64,000 nt of DNA from Bradyrhizobium sp. SRS-191 (GTDB lineage Bacteria; Pseudomonadota; Alphaproteobacteria; Rhizobiales; Xanthobacteraceae), in contig NZ_JANBVS010000005.1 in assembly GCF_024586915.1 (NCBI RefSeq), forward strand, positions 62,001 through 126,000, read 5' to 3'. The notes under the pieces are model-generated. The model was not told the origin of the DNA, made no database searches, and was given only the letters and a program-made list of their open reading frames with translations. The position numbers and the translations under genes are program-made. Positions 44,647 through 56,600 of this stretch are shown piece after piece; positions within the stretch are counted from its first letter, which is position 1; each line of letters starts with the position of its first letter.

Positions 44647-47600
44647 TCAGACGTGGACCTGGGTCTGCGTATGACTGTTGTCGAGGATCATCTTGATCAC
44701 GTCATCGCCGCCCGTGAGGTTGGCTCCGGTGTCCTTGATGGTCGCGACATTGGTCCAGCCGGAGCCGGTATTGATCTGCACCATCAGGTCGCCATTGCTC
44801 AGCACGCCGGCGCCATTGGCCGAGGCGAGGCTGGAGTGGCTCGGGTTCGAGCTGTCGACGAACCGCACCGCATCGGCGTGGTTGCCGGAGACGTTGGCGA
44901 GCAGCGCCGAGAGATCGATGACGTCGCCGGACGTGCCGGTCTGGAAATCAAGGATCGCGTCGACGCCGCCGCCGGTCAAATCGCCGGCCTGCCACTTGAA
45001 CGTATCCGAGCCCCCGTTGCCGGTGAGCTGATCGCTGCCACGGCCGCCGATCAAGACGTCGTCGCCCGACGAACCGTAAAGCGCATCGTTGTACGCCGAC
45101 CCGATGACGCCTTCCATGTTCTTATAGGTATCATGGCCGACACCCGACAGGTTGGCGCCGATGTAAGTCGGGTTGCTGCCCTGCACCAGCGTGAAGCTGA
45201 TGCCGGCGGTGGCGTCGGAGAAGTCGAGCAGATCGATTCCGGCACCGCCGTCGATCGTGTCGTCGCCGCCGCCGCCGCGGATGATGTCGTTGCCGTTGCC
45301 GCCGTTGAGCGTGTTGGCAAGGCTGTTGCCGACCAGCGTGTCGTCACCGGAGCCGCCGGTCACTCGCTCGACATTGAGCAGCGACGTAAAGCCGGTCGCA
45401 GTTCCTGCCGCCAGATCGACGTTGACCGCCTCCGTCGTGGTGTAGGTCAGCGTGTCGTTGAAGCTGCCGGCGAGATCGGCGATCACCGACTCGATATTGG
45501 TCAGCTTCGTTCCGTTGACGTCCGTGATCGTTCCATTCGAGAGCGTCACGTACAGCAAATCCTGACCGCTCGTTCCCTCGATGGAGAAGGTGTCCGTGCC
45601 GGTCCCGCCGTCGACGACGTCGACACCGTCGTTGATGGCCCAGTCGAAGCGATCGTTGCCGGAGCCGCCGAGCATGACGTCGTTGCCGGTTCCACCGCGG
45701 ATCGTGTCGTTGCCGGCACCACCGTCGATGAAGTCGTTGCCGGCGCCGCCGAGCAGCGTGTCGTTGCCGCCGAGGCCGTAGATCGCGTCGTCGCCGGCGC
45801 CGCCGTTGAAGACGTTGCCGTTGGTGCCGTTCGACCCGATCATCACGTCGTTGCCGTTATTGGCGTTGGCTTCGATCAGGTTGTCCACCGTCGCGGTGAT
45901 CGCATCGCCATCATAAGCACTGAAACCGGACAGCCAGGGAGCAGAACCAGCGACGTTCGGATTGCTGGACGTCGAGTTGATGGTGAGGTTGTACGCCTGG
46001 TTGTCGAGCGCGCTGAAAGCCAGGTAGGTCGTCACCGACGACGACGAGTCGGTTGCCGTCACCTTGTAGACGTACAGCCCGGCGTCGTTGTTGTTCGGAT
46101 CACCCGCGAACTGGGTGCCGCTGCGGTGAATCCAGCTGTCGTCGCCCGTCGAGCTGTAGACGAGCGCGTAGCTGTAGGTGACCGGCCCGTTTCCGCCCGA
46201 GAACAGCGATGCAGCATTCAGGCTGATCGTGTTCGGCGAGTCGGTGTTCTGCGACAGTGCATAGCGCCCGTCCGCGCTCGTGGTGTCCACAACCGCCAGC
46301 GGACCAGGCTCATTGGTGCCGTTGATCGTGACGTCGATGATCTGGCTCGCCGTGCCGTCGACCGACTTCACCGTCAGCGTGTCGTGCTTGACGTCACTGT
46401 CGTTGAGGGCCTGCACGTTGGACGCGGAGTTGTTGAGCGTATAGCCCCAGGCTCCGGTCGCCGCATCGAAGGTGAAGGTGCCATAGGTGCCGGCCAGCGA
46501 CGCCGGGGTCTGGAACTGGTTCTCCCCCGTGTCGACGTCGGCCACCGTCAGCTTGCCGCTGGCGGCGAGCGTGCCGTCCTCCTTCACGGTGCCGGTCGCC
46601 GTGCCGGTGATGGACGCCGCATCGTTGACGCCATTCACGGTCACCGTGACGTCCTGCGTGGTGCTCCCGCCATGACCGTCGTCGATCTTCACCGTGTAGG
46701 TCTGATCGATGTGATCGCTGGCGCGCAGCGACTGGATGTCCGAGTCGTTGACGGTAAAGGTCCAGTTCACCTTGTGACTGGTGTTGTCGACCGTGGCGTT
46801 GAACGTGCCGTAATAGTTGCTCCCGGCCGGCGTGGTGTAGCTCACCGTCTGATTGTCGCCGTCCACATCGGTGAAGGCAATCGCGCCGGACGCCTTCTCG
46901 ACCCCGGGCGTCACGCCCGCAACCTGCACCGAGATGTCGTCGATGAGGGCACCGCCTGCGCTCGCGAACTTGATGGTGGTCGACGTCGACGTCGCCGTGA
47001 ACTGATAGGTCTGCTCCGTCCAGCCGGCATGCCAGGTGCCGGACGTCAGAACGGTGGTGCCGTTCACGGCCGATGTCACGGGCGTGCCGTTGGCTTCCAC
47101 GTAGAAGTCGACAGTATAGGTCATGCCGACGACGGTGCTGATGGTTTGGCTGATCGAGCTCGATGCGCCGTAGAAATCAGCCGAGCCGCCGTCCGTGTGG
47201 CCCCCCATCACCGTGACCGCCTGGGCGCCTCCGACCGTCCACGCATTCAGCGTGTACCAGCTGCCGTTATAGAGGCTGAACGTGCCGTTCTGGATCAGGT
47301 TGCCGGTCGAGGCGGCATAGGAGGCGTCCTCGGTGACGCTGCCCGCGATCGTTCCCGACCCGAACGCCGGGGCATGGTTCGGCGTCGAGACCGAGCCGGT
47401 CTGGCCGCTGGTTACGTTCTCCGCAAAGCCCTGTCCGTCGGTATAGGTGACATTGGCCGAGATCTTGTGGCCGACGTCATTGGCGCCGAGCGTGTAGGTC
47501 GATCCGGTTGCACCGTTGATCACGGCGCCGTCGCGCAGCCAGTGATAGGCCACATTGGAGGCCGCGCCATCCGGGTCGCTGCCGAGATTGGCGGTCAGGA

Positions 47601-50600
47601 TCTGGCCCTGGATCGCATTGCCCGACACCGTCACGGTGGCCGGGCCATCATTGACCGGCGTGATCGTCAGCGTGAACGTGTCCGAGGCGGCATATTCGCC
47701 GTCGCCGGCATAGACCGTGACATTCACTGCGCCGGCAAAATTCGCCGGCGGCGTGCCGCTGAAGGTGCCGGTCGCCGCATCGAAATGCAGCCAGGCCGGC
47801 AGCGCGCTGCCGTCCTGCTGGACGGCCTCCAGCGTCAGCGGACCGTTGCTGCCGTCGAAGCGGCCATCGACGTCGGCAAAGGTGTTCGCCGGGATGGTGA
47901 AGCTGAACGGCTGGTCCTCGGCCGAACTGCGGTCCGAGATCGCGTTCTGCAGCGTCGGTGCGTCGTTGTTGCCGATGATCTGGATCGTCACCGTCTGGGG
48001 AGTGCCGTCCTCCGTATAGACCGTGAAGCTGTCGGTCAGCGTGGTCTGGCCTTCCTTCAGCGCCTGGATCGTCGGGTTGTTGTTGTAGAGCCCGTAGGTC
48101 CACTTGCCGTCAGTGCCGATGTCGAACCAGCCGTAGCCGTTGGCCGTGTTCGAAGAGGCCGCCTGCCAGACGTCGTTGTGACCGTCGACGTCGGTCGAAT
48201 TGAGGTCGCCGCGGGCGATGCCGTAGAGCGGGCTGCTCTGGCTGTTGGCGATACCGCCCTCCTCGGCGATCGTGCCGGTGGCATCTCCGGTGATCACCGC
48301 AGGGTCGTTGACCGGAGTCACCGTGACATCGATGTCTTGCAACGACACCGTCGAGACGTCGGTATGGTCCTTGCCGTCCGACAGCGTCGCGTGGTCCGTC
48401 GTCTCCACGACGAACGAGAGCTTGAACGTGCCGTTGTAGTTGGCCGGCGGCGTTACCTTCAGCGGGTTGCTGTCGAACGATGCGATCGCGGTCTGATCGT
48501 CAATCACCCATTTGCCGGTGTCCGCGCCGGTTCCGGCATGGCCGACTGAGAAGGTCGCGCCTGCCGGATAGCCCGAGATCAGAACCCGCAGGCTTTCGGA
48601 GCCGTCTTGGTCCGTGACCGCGGCGCTGATGACCTTCAGGCTGATCGCCGAGTCCTCGGCGCCCGAGGCCGGACCGAGGTCCATGGAGCCGAGCGTCAGC
48701 GAGTCGGTCTTCGGTGCGACATCGACCGTGACGTGCGCCGTCGCCGTGCCGCCATCGCCGTCGCTCACCGTGTAGTCGAAGCCGGCGACGCCCGAGAAGT
48801 TCTTGTCCGGCGTGAACAGCGGATTGCCGTTGGTCAAGGAAACCGTGCCGTGCGTCGCATTGCCGACGCCGGTGACCGTCAAGGTGTTGTTGTCGACGTC
48901 GGTGTCGTTGTTGAGCAGGCTCAACAGGGAGTTGATCGAGAGCGGAGAATCCTCCGTCGTCTGCACCTTGTCGTCGTGGGCCGCCGGCGGCGTGTTGAAG
49001 ATGCCCGTCAGGGTGCGGGTGCCGTCGGTGAAGGTGAAGCTCTCGTAATTGGTGAAGGTGTCGGTCACGCCGTTGTGGGTGACCTGCACGCCGATCAGGG
49101 TCTGACCGTCGAACACTTTCGTATAGGTTGCCTCGGCAAGCTGGAAGCCGAACTTCACCGTGTCGGTGTCGCCACCGCCGTCCGACACCACGCTGGTGTT
49201 GCCGGCAAAGCGGGTGAGATCGAGCGTATCGTTGCCCGAGCCGCCGTTGAACACGATGGTCGACGGCGCAATCGCGGTGCTGGTGATATCGGTGATCGTC
49301 AACGTGTCACTGGCGGTGCCGCCGGTGATGGTGACGCGTTCGATCTCGTCGGCGCGGATGGTGGCGCCGTTCGGACCGTCATAGCGCACCAGGATATCGG
49401 TGGCGTTGACTCCGCCGTCATTGGCGGCCGGATTGATCTCGGTGCCCGTCGTCGTCTTGCCGATGGTGAAATTGCGCGCGTTGCCGTCGCCGGTGATCTC
49501 CAGCACGTCGTAGTTCGGGAACGCCGAGCCGGACTCCGCGCCGCCGTCGATGACGTCGTTGCCGTCACCGACCGTGTACAGGAACTTGTCGTTGCCGGCG
49601 CCGCCGAACAGCCGGTCGTCGCCTCCTCCGCCCTTGATGACGTCGTTGCCGGCGCCGCCATAGAGCACGTCGACACCGCTGCCGCCGACCAGGATGTCGT
49701 CGCCGCCGGAGCCATGCGCCTCGGTCACGCCGCCGAGCTTGTCGATGCCGACCACCTTGTCGGTGACCGACGCCCTGTCGGTCACGCTGTGGGCAGCGAC
49801 CGTTTCACCAAGGATCGTGGCCGAGCTGTCGCCGAGATTGACGAACACCGGCGAGTTCGGCGCGTCGTAGCGCGTCGTCGTGACGGTGCCGGCCGCATCC
49901 ACCCGGACGGTGAAGTTATTGTTGAAGATGTCGTGATCGCCATCCTGCACCGCGAAGGCGAAGTTGAGATCGAGATACTGGTCGGCTGCGCTCGCCGTGC
50001 CGATCGGAGCCGGATGATCGAGCGGCTGCAGCAGGGTGAAGTTGTAGGAGCCGGTGCCGGCGTCCGACAGCGTCACCGTGAACACCGCCGCGTCGGCGGC
50101 ATTGCCGGTGACCTGCCCGTTCTGGCCGATATAGTTGCTGCCGCTCATGCGATAGGCGGTCAGCGTGGTGGAATCTGCCGAGAGCACGTAGCTCAGCCCG
50201 AAGCCGAGCGAGGTCAGCCCGGACATCGGGTGATGGCCGGCGTCGTAAACGCGCACCGGCGAGACGCCGGCGAAGGTCACCGACGGGCCTGAGCTGTCGC
50301 CATCGGCGCCATACATGATCTTCAGATCGACCGCGCCGGTCGAGACGTCGCCGGCGGCCTCCGAGATCGCGACCGTCGCCACGTCCTGCGACTGCGCGCT
50401 GTCGTCGTTGACGGTGACGATGATCTGGTCGTGCAGCGCGAGCGAGTCGCCGTCGGAATCCACGGCTGTGACGGCCGTCGACAGATCGAGCGTCAGCGTG
50501 TTGTCATGACCGGTCCCGACATGGTCGAGCGCGCCCTTCAGGCGGAACGAGTACTGGCCGCTGTTGGCATCGACCTGGAACTCGAAGATCGTGACGCTGC

Positions 50601-53600
50601 CGGCCTTCGCGACCAGCATGTTGTTGGCGGTGTCGATGCTGTAGGTCAGCGCCACGCCACCCGACGTCAGCGACAGCAGCTCGGGCGCCAGGTTGGTCTT
50701 TTCGACCACATAGGTGCCGGGCTTGTCGGCGCCGAAGGACACCAGCGAGGTCAGGTTGCCGGTGTAGTAGGAATCGTTGCCGTTGGCGTCGCCGTTGAGG
50801 TCGCCGCCATGCTGGCCACCGCTCGAGACCGTCACCGTTCCATTCGGCAGCTCGCTCTCATAGACCGCCGCCGACAACACCGTGGTGGTCGCCACAGGGC
50901 TGTCGTCGTTGATCGTCACGACGAAGGACGAGCTGGTGCTGTCGCCATCGGCATCGGTGGCGGTGAAGCCGAGGGTGAGCTTGATGTCGTTCTCGGCCTG
51001 CCCGGCCGGATGATCGACATGCTTCAGCAGCGTGAAATTGTAGCTGCCGGCGCCGGAATCATCGAGGCTGACCTTGAACACCTGGTTGGCGGCTGCCGGC
51101 GCGGTGTTGGCATTCGCCGGATTGGAGCCGGTGAAGCCGTAGAGCGTGTTGCCGACCACCCAGTACTTGACCTGCTCGCCATTGACCTTGAGCAGGCCGG
51201 CATCCGAGGACGCGTTCGCGCCGTTGGTGAAGCCGGAGAATGTGACGGCGCGATTGACCGAGCCGCTGTTGTTGTCGTCGGCGCCCCAGGAGATCGCGAG
51301 CGAACCGGTGGCGGAGACACTCGCACCGAGAACGTCGCCGCTCGCAGCCGCCGTGTTGCCGCCGGACAGGCCATCCTCGTCCACCACGCCGGCCACGGGC
51401 GCACCGATCGCCGGCCGGCCGTTGTCGTCGTTGATGGTGACGGTGAAGTTGCCGGTGGCCGGATCGCCGTCGGCGTCGGTCGCGGTGAAGCCGAGCTTCA
51501 GCGACAGGGCATTGGCCTGGCCGCTGCCGACGTGGTCGACATTGTCGAGGAGCTCGAAGGTGTAGCTGCCCGAGCCGTTGTCGGACAGCGTGATGTGGAA
51601 CACCTTGCGGTCGTTCAGCGTCAGCGAGCCGCCATTGTCGTTGGCGACGCCCCAGATCTCCGTATCCGAGACGCGGATGAACTGCACGGTCACGCCGTTC
51701 GAGGTCAGCGCCGGGCTGCCGGAGCCGGCCGTGCGCACCACGTCGCCGCTGTCGATTGTCGGATCGAAGGCGATGCCGCGGTTGGCCGAGCCGGAATTGC
51801 TGTCGTCCGCGCCCCAATTGATGTTGAGCGCGACGTTGGAGGCGGTCTGGGTCTCGAACACCTCCGCTCCCGCCGCACCGGTGGTGTTCTCGGTCAGGGT
51901 CGCGCCGTTCGGCGTGCCGACCACCGGCACGTCGTCCTTGACCGAGACGGTGAAGCTGTTGCTCGAGGTGTCGCCGTCGCCGTCCGTCGCCGTGAAGCTG
52001 AACGAGAGATTGACGATGTTCTCGCCGGAGCCGGCGGGATGATCGATGTTGCCGAGCAGCTTGAAGCTGTAGGAGCCGTCGTTCTGATCGCTCAGCGACA
52101 CTTCGAACACACGGGTGCCGTGCGCGAGATCGTTGCCGGTGTAGCCGACCAGCACGCCGTTCTCGAACGCGTATTTGACGGTCTGGCCGTCCGACGTCAG
52201 GTTCAGGTTGCGGCCCGCGCTGTCCTCGGCGTCGACATTGGCGCTGGCGCTTGAATAGCGGAACGAGACCGAGCGGTCGCCGAGGCCGCCGCCGGCGGTC
52301 TTGTTGTTGTCGTCGCTCCCCCAGCTGATGTTGAGATCGCCACTGACGGTGGTCGATTCCTTGGAGGAATCGGTGCCGTTCGACAGATCGTCCTCGTCGA
52401 CGGTCCGGGAGTCGCCGGCTGCCGCGGTCGGGGCGGTGTCGATCACGTTGACCTTGAACGTGCTCGTAACGCTGTCGCCGTCGGAATCGGTCGCCTTGAA
52501 GCCGAAGCTCAGCGGCAGGCTGTCCTTGCTGGCGCCCGATGCGGGGTGATCGAGATTGTCGTACAGCGTGAACTTGTAGCTGCCGTCACCGCTGTCGGAC
52601 AGCTGGATGGTGAAGACGGTACGGTTGTCGGCGCTGACGGCCGTCAGCAAGGTGCCGTCGCTGGAGACCGTGTAGCTGATCGCCGAGCCGTCCGAGGTCA
52701 GGCCCGTTGCACCGGCTGACGTGGTGAACACCACCGAGCGGTTGTGACCGACGCCGCTGTTGTTGTCGTCGGCGCCCCAGGAAATGTCCAGGTTCCCGGT
52801 CTGGACCGTCGAGTTCGACGCATCGGGATGGCTGGTGTCGTAACTCGTCGTCGGCAGGCTGGCTTCGCTGACGGTCTCGTCCTCGGGGCAACCGATCGTC
52901 GGCACGTCGTCGGTGATCGAGACGCTGAAGCTGCTGGTGGCGCTGTCGCCGTCGGAATCGGTTGCCTTGAAGCCGAAATTCAGCGTCCGGCTGTCGGTGC
53001 CGGCGCCGCTATGGTCGATGTTGTCGAGCAGCGCGAACTTGTAGCTGCCGTCGCTGTCATCGCTCAGCGTCACGGTGAAGACGGTGCGGTGGTCGGTGGT
53101 GACCGCCGAGAGCGTGGTGCCGTCGGCCGAGATCACATAGCTGACCGCATAGCCGTTCGAGGTCAGGCCCTCCGGCGCGGCCGTGTTGAAGAACGACACC
53201 GAGCGGTTGTTGGTTGCGCCGGAGTCGTTGTCGTCGGCGCCCCAGGAGATGGCCAGCCGGCCGGTCTGCACGGTCGAATATGGCGAGTCCGGAAAGGCCA
53301 CGTCGTAGAGATCGGTCGGCAGGTTGGATTCGCTGACCGTCTCGTTCTCGGCATGCCCGATGGTCGGGACGTCGTCCACCACGGTCACGGTGAAGGTGTT
53401 GCTGCTCGAATCGCCGTCGGAATCGGTCGCGGTGTAGTCGAACGTCAGCTTGACGACGTTGCTGCCCTGCCCGGCTGGATGATCGAGATTGCCGAGCAGC
53501 TTGAACGTGTAGGTGCCGCTGCCGTCGTCATCGAGCGAGACCTCGAACACGCGCTGTCCGAAGGCGAGATTGCTGCCGGTGTAGCCGACCAGCACGCCAT

Positions 53601-56600
53601 GATCGAAGGCGTATTTCACGGTCTGGCCGTCCGACGTCAGCCCGCTGAGCGCGGCATCGCTGCCGTTGGTCACGTGGACATCGGCCGCGGCATTGGACGT
53701 ATTGGTGAAGCGGACCGAGCGATCGGCGGCTCCGCTGTCGTTGTTGTCGGCGCCCCAGTTGATGTTCAGCGCGCCGGTGACCTGCGGATCACTGCTGCCG
53801 CCATGTCCATCATCGCCATGTCCATCGTCGCCATGGCGCTCGCCGTCGTCGCGCCCGTCGAAACCGCAATCGCCGCCGGCGTTGAGAGCGGCCTCGTTGA
53901 TGCTCTTGCCCGTCCCGGTCTGAGCCACCGGGCTGTCGTCATTGACGTTCACCTTGAACGAGCCGCCGACCTGGTCGCCGTCTGAATCCGTCGCGACGTA
54001 TTTCAGCGTCAGCGCGATGTTGTCTTCGGTGTTCGGAACGGGGTGATCGAGATTGTCCAGCAGCGTGAACGTGTAGGAGCCGGAATCCAGGTCGGACAGC
54101 TTGACCGTGAACACCGCGGCGTTGGCCTTGCTGTTGGTCCAGTTGCCGTTGCCGTCGATGTAGTGCTGGCCGTCGAAGCGATAGGCCGTGATCAGCGTGC
54201 CGCCGTCGCTGACGGCGTAGGTCAGGGCCACGCCGTTCGAGGTCAGGTGCTGAGCCGCGAGCGTGCTGGTGGCGTCCGACGCGAAGGTGACGGCGCGATC
54301 GCCGGTGACCGGCGCGGCGCCGGTGATGCCGACATTGCCGAGATTGTTGGCGCTATCGGCGCCCCAGGAGATGCCGAGGGCTCCGGTCGCGATCGTGTTC
54401 TGGCCGGGGACGTCGTTCGGGCCACCGGCAATGCCGGTCGCGAGGCCGTCCTCGTCGACCACGCCGGTCGGAATCTCCCGGTTCAGCACCGGCGCGTCGT
54501 CATTGACCTTCACGGTGAAGGTGTTGGTGACCGCGTCTCCGTCGGAATCGGTGGCGACGAAACCGAGCGTCAGCGTGACGTCGTCCTCGGTGTTGCGGAC
54601 GGGGTGATCGATGTTGTCGATCAGCGTGAAAGTATAGGCGCCCTGCCCCTGGTCGGACAGCGACACCGTGAACACCGCGGCGCTGGCCGGATCGTCCGTC
54701 GGCTTGCCGTTCGCGTCGACATAGGTTTCGTGCGCGGCGTCATAGCGATAGGCCGACAGCAGCGTCCCGTTCTCGGACACGACATAGGTCAGTCCGACTC
54801 CGTTCGACGTCAGATGCTTGGCCTCGAGCGTGGTGACCACGTCCGAAGCAAACGTCACGGCCCGGTCGCCATTGACCGGCGCTCCGTTGATGCCGCCGTC
54901 GACGTCGCTGTTGGCGCTGTCGGCCCCCCACTGGATGCCGAGGAAATCGGTCACCGTCAGACTGGCGCCGGGGGCGTCCTTGCCATCAGCATAGGAATTG
55001 CCGGGATTGCCGAGCCCGTCCTCGTCGACCACCGAAACGCCGGCAGGCTCGCCGAAGGTCGGCGCGTCGTCATTGACGTCGACAGTGAAGCTGCCGTTGA
55101 TCGCGTCGCCATCGGAATCGGTCGCGACGAAGCCGAGGTTGAGCGTGATATTGTCCTCGGTGCCATGCACCGGATGATCGAGATTGCCCGTCAGCTCGAA
55201 GGTGTACGAGCCGGCGTCCTTGTCGGACAACGACACGGTGAACACCGCGGCGCCCGCCTGCTCCGTCGGCTTGCCATCGGCGCCGATATAGGTCTCGTTC
55301 GCGGCATCGTAGCGATAGGCGGTCAGCACATTGCCGTTGGACGAGACCTCGTAATGCAGCGCGAAGCCGTCCGACGTCAGATTCTGGGCCTCGAGCGAGG
55401 CAACCACGTTCGCAGCGAAGGTGACTGCGCGATCGCCGTTGACCGGCGAACCGTTGATGCCGCCATCGACATTGCTGTTGGCGCTGTCGGCGCCCCAGAG
55501 GATGCCGAGCGTCTTCGTAACCGTCAGGTCGGCGCCGGCGACGTCGCCGCCATCGTCGTAGCTGTTGCCGTCATTGCCGAGACCGTCCTCGTCGACGACC
55601 GCATGGCTCGGCTTGCCTTCGATCACCGGGGCGTCGTCATTGACCTCGACGACGAAGCTGCCGTTGATCGCATCACCGTCGGAGTCCGTGGCGGTGTAGC
55701 TGAAGGACAGCGCCTGATTGTCTTCGCTGCCGTGAACCGGATGATCGAGATTGCCGATCAGCGTAAAAGTGTAGGAGCCGGCATTCTGGTCCGACAGCGA
55801 CACGGTGAAGACCGCGGCGTTGGCCTGGTCCGTCGGCTGGCCGTTGGCGTCGATATAGTGCTCGCCGTCGTAGCGGTAGGCGGTGAGCAGCGTGCCGTTC
55901 TCGGCAACGGCATAGGTCAGGGCAATGCCGTTCGACGTCAGCCCCAGCTCGGCGAGCGACGGGATCGCCATCGAATCGAAGGTCACGGCGCGGTCGCCAT
56001 TGACCGGCGAGCCGTCGATGCCGCCATCGACATGGCTGTTGGCGCTGTCAGCGCCCCAGAGGATGCCGAGCGTCTTCGTGACCGTCAGGTCGGCGCCGGC
56101 TGCGTCGTGGCTCTCCGCATAGCTGTCGCCGACATTGCCGAGGCCGTCCTCGTCGACCTGGCCCGAGCTCTGCTCCGCGCCGATGACGGGCGCGTCGTCG
56201 TTGATCTTGACGGTGAAGGTGTCGGTGATCGCGTCGCCATCGGAATCGATGGCGACGAAGCCGAGATTGAGCGTGAGGTTGTCCTCGGCGCCGTGCACCG
56301 GGTGATCGAGATTGGCCGACAGCGTGAAGGTGTAGGAGCCGTAGCCCGGGTCGGACAGCGACACCGTGAATACCAGCGTGCCGGAGCCGCCTTCGCTGTC
56401 TTCGCTGACCGCGTCGGCGCGATAGGCCGTCAGTGTGGTGCCGTCGGCCGACAGTTCATAGCGCAGCGCGAAGCCGTCCGAAGTCAGGTGCTGCGATTCG
56501 AGCGTCGCCACGACGTCGGGCGCGAACGTGACGGCGCGGTCGCCATTGACCGGCGCTCCGGTGATGCCGCCGTCGACATGGCTGTTGGCGCTGTCGGCGC

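Noticed and set aside
44623..48549. A 1308-codon plus-strand open frame opposite the adhesin C-terminus
   Set aside because: Same antisense artefact of codon bias, with RTX repeats on the other strand.
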